Shown here in pieces: positions 5,679 through 6,765 of a DNA stretch of 6,765 nucleotides. Position numbers and translations under genes: made by a program. Position 1 is the stretch's first letter. Each line of letters starts with the position of its first letter. The stretch covers positions 1 to 6,765 of the forward strand of contig URTP01000110.1 in assembly GCA_900550835.1 (NCBI GenBank). The letters are read 5' to 3'. The notes under the pieces are model-generated. The model was not told where the DNA came from and searched no databases. It worked only from the letters and a program-made list of their open reading frames with translations. The DNA is from an uncultured Collinsella sp. GTDB lineage: Bacteria; Actinomycetota; Coriobacteriia; Coriobacteriales; Coriobacteriaceae.

Positions 5679-6242
5679 ATGAGGGTCGACAAAGTCGTTC
5701 CTGCTGCTCAGGGATATAAACGCGTAGCGAAAATACCTTTAAAGGGCGTTCTCCTTGCAATAAATAAGTTATCGAACAAAACTTATAAAAAGCTATACCC
5801 TCGCTACTTGGCGTGGCTAGGGGTCAACATCTCGGATAAGTTCTCCGAGTACGGTGATCCTTGGATAAGCCCTGAATGCCGCTTCGATGCGGCGGGCTAC
5901 AATCTCATCACTTTGGGCGATGGAGTCACCATCAGCTATGGAACGTCCATCTTAGTCCACGACTACAGCATCGACAAGGCGTTGTATGCTCGCCGTGGGA
6001 CTCATGGTAAGCTTCTCAAGTCTGTGACTATTGGCAGGAACTGTTTTATCGGCGCAAACACAATGATTCTGCCTGGCACTGTTATCGGTGATGACTGCAT
6101 CATCGGGGGGGGGTCGGTTGTCAAAGGCCGCTTTCCGGTTGGATCGGTCGTATGCGGCAACCCGGCTCGCGTTGTTGGAACTGTAGATGAGTTCCTTGAA
6201 AAGCACGAGGCCAAAGAGGATATCGTTTATGGACTTTCCTAA
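5679..6242 (+). CDS. Hexapeptide-repeat (left-handed beta-helix) acyltransferase
   Basis: A 187-residue acyltransferase of the WcaF/WbbJ-like hexapeptide family, most likely an O- or N-acetyltransferase using acetyl-CoA on a sugar of the polysaccharide. A basic helical N-terminus (about 10-48, ending KKLYPRYLAWLGVNI) precedes the coils of the beta helix: ITLGDGVTISYGTSILVHDYS (77-97), VTIGRNCFIGANTMILPGTVIGDDCIIGGGSVV (116-148) and CGNPARVVG (159-167), then a short C-terminal helix. H94 in LVHDYS is the likely catalytic His by family analogy. The ATG lies two bases after the GT4 stop with AAAGG (5665-5669) nine bases upstream. The first part is AT-rich (one sampled line near 37% GC), clearly unlike capEFG. 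Three consecutive GGG codons form a nine-G run at residues 143-145 that could slip; a one-base gain or loss would replace the last coil and C-terminus and end at 6188-6190 or 6184-6186. The acceptor is unknown. Confidence 0.9.
   Translation: MRVDKVVPAAQGYKRVAKIPLKGVLLAINKLSNKTYKKLYPRYLAWLGVNISDKFSEYGDPWISPECRFDAAGYNLITLGDGVTISYGTSILVHDYSIDKALYARRGTHGKLLKSVTIGRNCFIGANTMILPGTVIGDDCIIGGGSVVKGRFPVGSVVCGNPARVVGTVDEFLEKHEAKEDIVYGLS
5954..6002 (+). repeat. Large imperfect inverted repeat in the acyltransferase gene
   Basis: Three helical blocks are nested: 5954-5961 with 5994-6002 (8 bp, one bulged G), 5967-5971 with 5986-5990 (AGCAT/ATGCT), and 5974-5977 with 5982-5985 (ACAA/TTGT) around a GGCG loop. 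That is about 17 pairs with small internal loops. It spans the active-site LVHDYSIDKALYARRGTH coding region. It could be chance. Confidence 0.4.
6105..6113 (+). repeat. Nine-G homopolymer tract in coding sequence (possible slippage site)
   Basis: Nine consecutive G form exactly three GGG codons (Gly143-145) in the IIGGGSVV turn of the acyltransferase beta helix, where homologs commonly have G-A-G-S. With ten G the frame would close at TGA 6188-6190; with eight G it would close at TAG 6184-6186. Either changes about the last 45 residues. Tracts of this kind drive phase variation in other bacteria; here it is an inference, and a sequencing error is also possible. Confidence 0.9.
6215..6220 (+). 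promoter_or_regulatory. Ribosome binding site for the last glycosyltransferase gene
   Basis: AGAGGA lies eight bases before ATG 6229, inside the end of the acyltransferase gene. It supports 6229 as the start; the nearby ATG at 6242 is in a frame that closes after five codons. Confidence 0.65.
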
Positions 6243-6765
6243 TGAGAAGGTGCTGCTGATTTCACGTCTCGACGGAAACAGGGGGCCTTTGGGCGTAGCC
6301 GCGGCAGTCCACTCCCGTCTTGCCCAGAATCATGCTTGCAAGCTTGCTGAGGTTTATTCCTTTGCCGATGTGCTAAAGCTCATTGTGAAGATTCCATTTA
6401 CTTACAAGGGTTACTCCATATGCGTGCACCAAAATGGATTCAGAGTACCCATGGCGCTCTGCATGCTATCGAAGATTGATCACGGCAATAACTACTACCT
6501 CGTAGTTCATGGCATTGCAGCCGAAGAACGCAAATACCGGCCGGTGCTGTCTCGTGATCTTAAGCTCGAACCTAAGCTAATTAGAGAGTTCCCGAATCTC
6601 ATCTGTGTTTCTAGGTTTGAGGCTGAAGTTCTTAAGAAGTTGTATCACCGTAACGAAAACGTTACGGTGATCGGGAACGGTGTCGACCTCCCTGTAGGGG
6701 TTGAAGTCGACTCATTGTTGGCTGAGAAGCGCTCCTCGAATCCTCCCGTCGTGATAACGACGGGA
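6229..6765 (+). CDS. GT4-like glycosyltransferase, N-terminal part (3' truncated)
   Basis: An open frame of 179 codons that runs off the right edge. It begins MDFPNEKVLLISRLDGNRGPLGVAAAVHSRLA, a first beta strand followed by a Gly-rich loop as in the acceptor domain of GT-B enzymes. Later it shows YLVVHGIAAEERKYRP, then NLICVSRFEAEVLKKLYHRNENVTVIGNGVD. This is the classic GT4 pattern (a Ser/Arg after a strand, a leucine helix, then V-x-V-I-x-NGVD at the domain linker). It ends NPPVVITTG, the likely start of the first strand of the donor domain. The donor-site motif is beyond the window, so the substrate cannot be read. The start overlaps the acyltransferase by 14 bases, has a good SD (6215-6220) and suggests translational coupling. 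GC is lower than capEFG. Two perfect hairpins (6644-6671, 6744-6765) and one bulged repeat lie inside it. Confidence 0.85.
   Translation, partial: MDFPNEKVLLISRLDGNRGPLGVAAAVHSRLAQNHACKLAEVYSFADVLKLIVKIPFTYKGYSICVHQNGFRVPMALCMLSKIDHGNNYYLVVHGIAAEERKYRPVLSRDLKLEPKLIREFPNLICVSRFEAEVLKKLYHRNENVTVIGNGVDLPVGVEVDSLLAEKRSSNPPVVITTG
6483..6523 (+). repeat. Bulged inverted repeat in the last glycosyltransferase gene
   Basis: The contiguous left arm 6483-6495 (CGGCAATAACTAC) pairs with 6502-6507 (GTAGTT), then 6514-6518 (ATTGC) and 6522-6523 (CG). Unpaired insertions are 6508-6513 and 6519-6521, of six and three bases, and the loop is 6496-6501. It is only weakly above what chance would give. Confidence 0.35.
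6644..6671 (+). repeat. Perfect 12-bp hairpin with AAAA loop in the last glycosyltransferase gene
   Basis: Bases 6644-6655 (ATCACCGTAACG) are the exact reverse complement of 6660-6671, with loop AAAA at 6656-6659. Pairing breaks at 6643/6672. It encodes YHRNENVTVI, just ahead of the NGVD linker motif. No U-run follows, so a terminator is unlikely. Function unknown. Confidence 0.85.
6744..6765 (+). repeat. Perfect 9-bp hairpin with GATA loop at the right edge, possibly longer
   Basis: Bases 6744-6752 (TCCCGTCGT) pair exactly with 6757-6765 (ACGACGGGA) around a GATA loop at 6753-6756. The right arm ends at the last base of the window, so the stem may extend if the next bases are GG. It encodes the PVVITTG strand of the glycosyltransferase. 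Confidence 0.75.

Noticed and set aside
5764..5786. 7-bp inverted repeat at the start of the acyltransferase (ATAAGTT with AACTTAT)
   Set aside because: Short and AT-rich with a 9-nt loop; within chance expectation.

Overview
This window is a stretch of a surface-polysaccharide (capsule or exopolysaccharide) biosynthesis operon. All genes lie on the + strand and together cover essentially every base. The organism is probably a high-GC Gram-positive. The CapE-CapF-CapG core is about 65% GC by hand count of sample lines, uses GTG starts and has strong Shine-Dalgarno sequences. The protein flavour suggests Coriobacteriia (Collinsella/Olsenella-like), but no marker gene is present, so this placement is an inference of low to moderate confidence.

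Layout: (1) bases 1-255 are the C-terminal end of an initiating sugar-phosphate transferase that loads the first sugar on undecaprenyl phosphate. (2) 255-1031 is a WecG/TagA/CpsF-family glycosyltransferase, the usual enzyme for the second sugar. (3) 1032-4495 is a complete three-gene cassette, capE-capF-capG (fnlA-fnlB-fnlC), that converts UDP-GlcNAc to UDP-N-acetyl-L-fucosamine. (4) 4495-5676 is a GT4-like glycosyltransferase with a Cys-rich segment. (5) 5679-6242 is a left-handed beta-helix acyltransferase, probably modifying a sugar of the repeat unit. (6) 6229 to the window end is the N-terminal part of another GT4-like glycosyltransferase, cut by the edge. Junctions run from a 14-nt overlap to a 4-nt gap, so this looks like one translationally coupled transcription unit. 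I see no internal promoter or terminator and no RNA gene, CRISPR array or insertion sequence.

Together the genes would start a lipid-linked repeat unit, make one dedicated precursor (UDP-L-FucNAc), add further sugars and acylate the product. Base composition is mosaic: the FucNAc cassette is GC-rich, while the flanking glycosyltransferase and acyltransferase genes are roughly 37-52% GC over most sampled lines. This is typical of polysaccharide loci built from exchanged modules.

The most unusual signals are DNA-level structures inside the lower-GC coding sequences. There is a perfect 42-nt palindrome in the first GT4 gene (4961-5002) and a run of nine G in the acyltransferase (6105-6113) that could act as a slippage switch. 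There are two perfect 12-bp hairpins (293-326 and 6644-6671) and a 9-bp hairpin at the right edge (6744-6765), plus several bulged inverted repeats. All are seen directly in the sequence; any function is inference.
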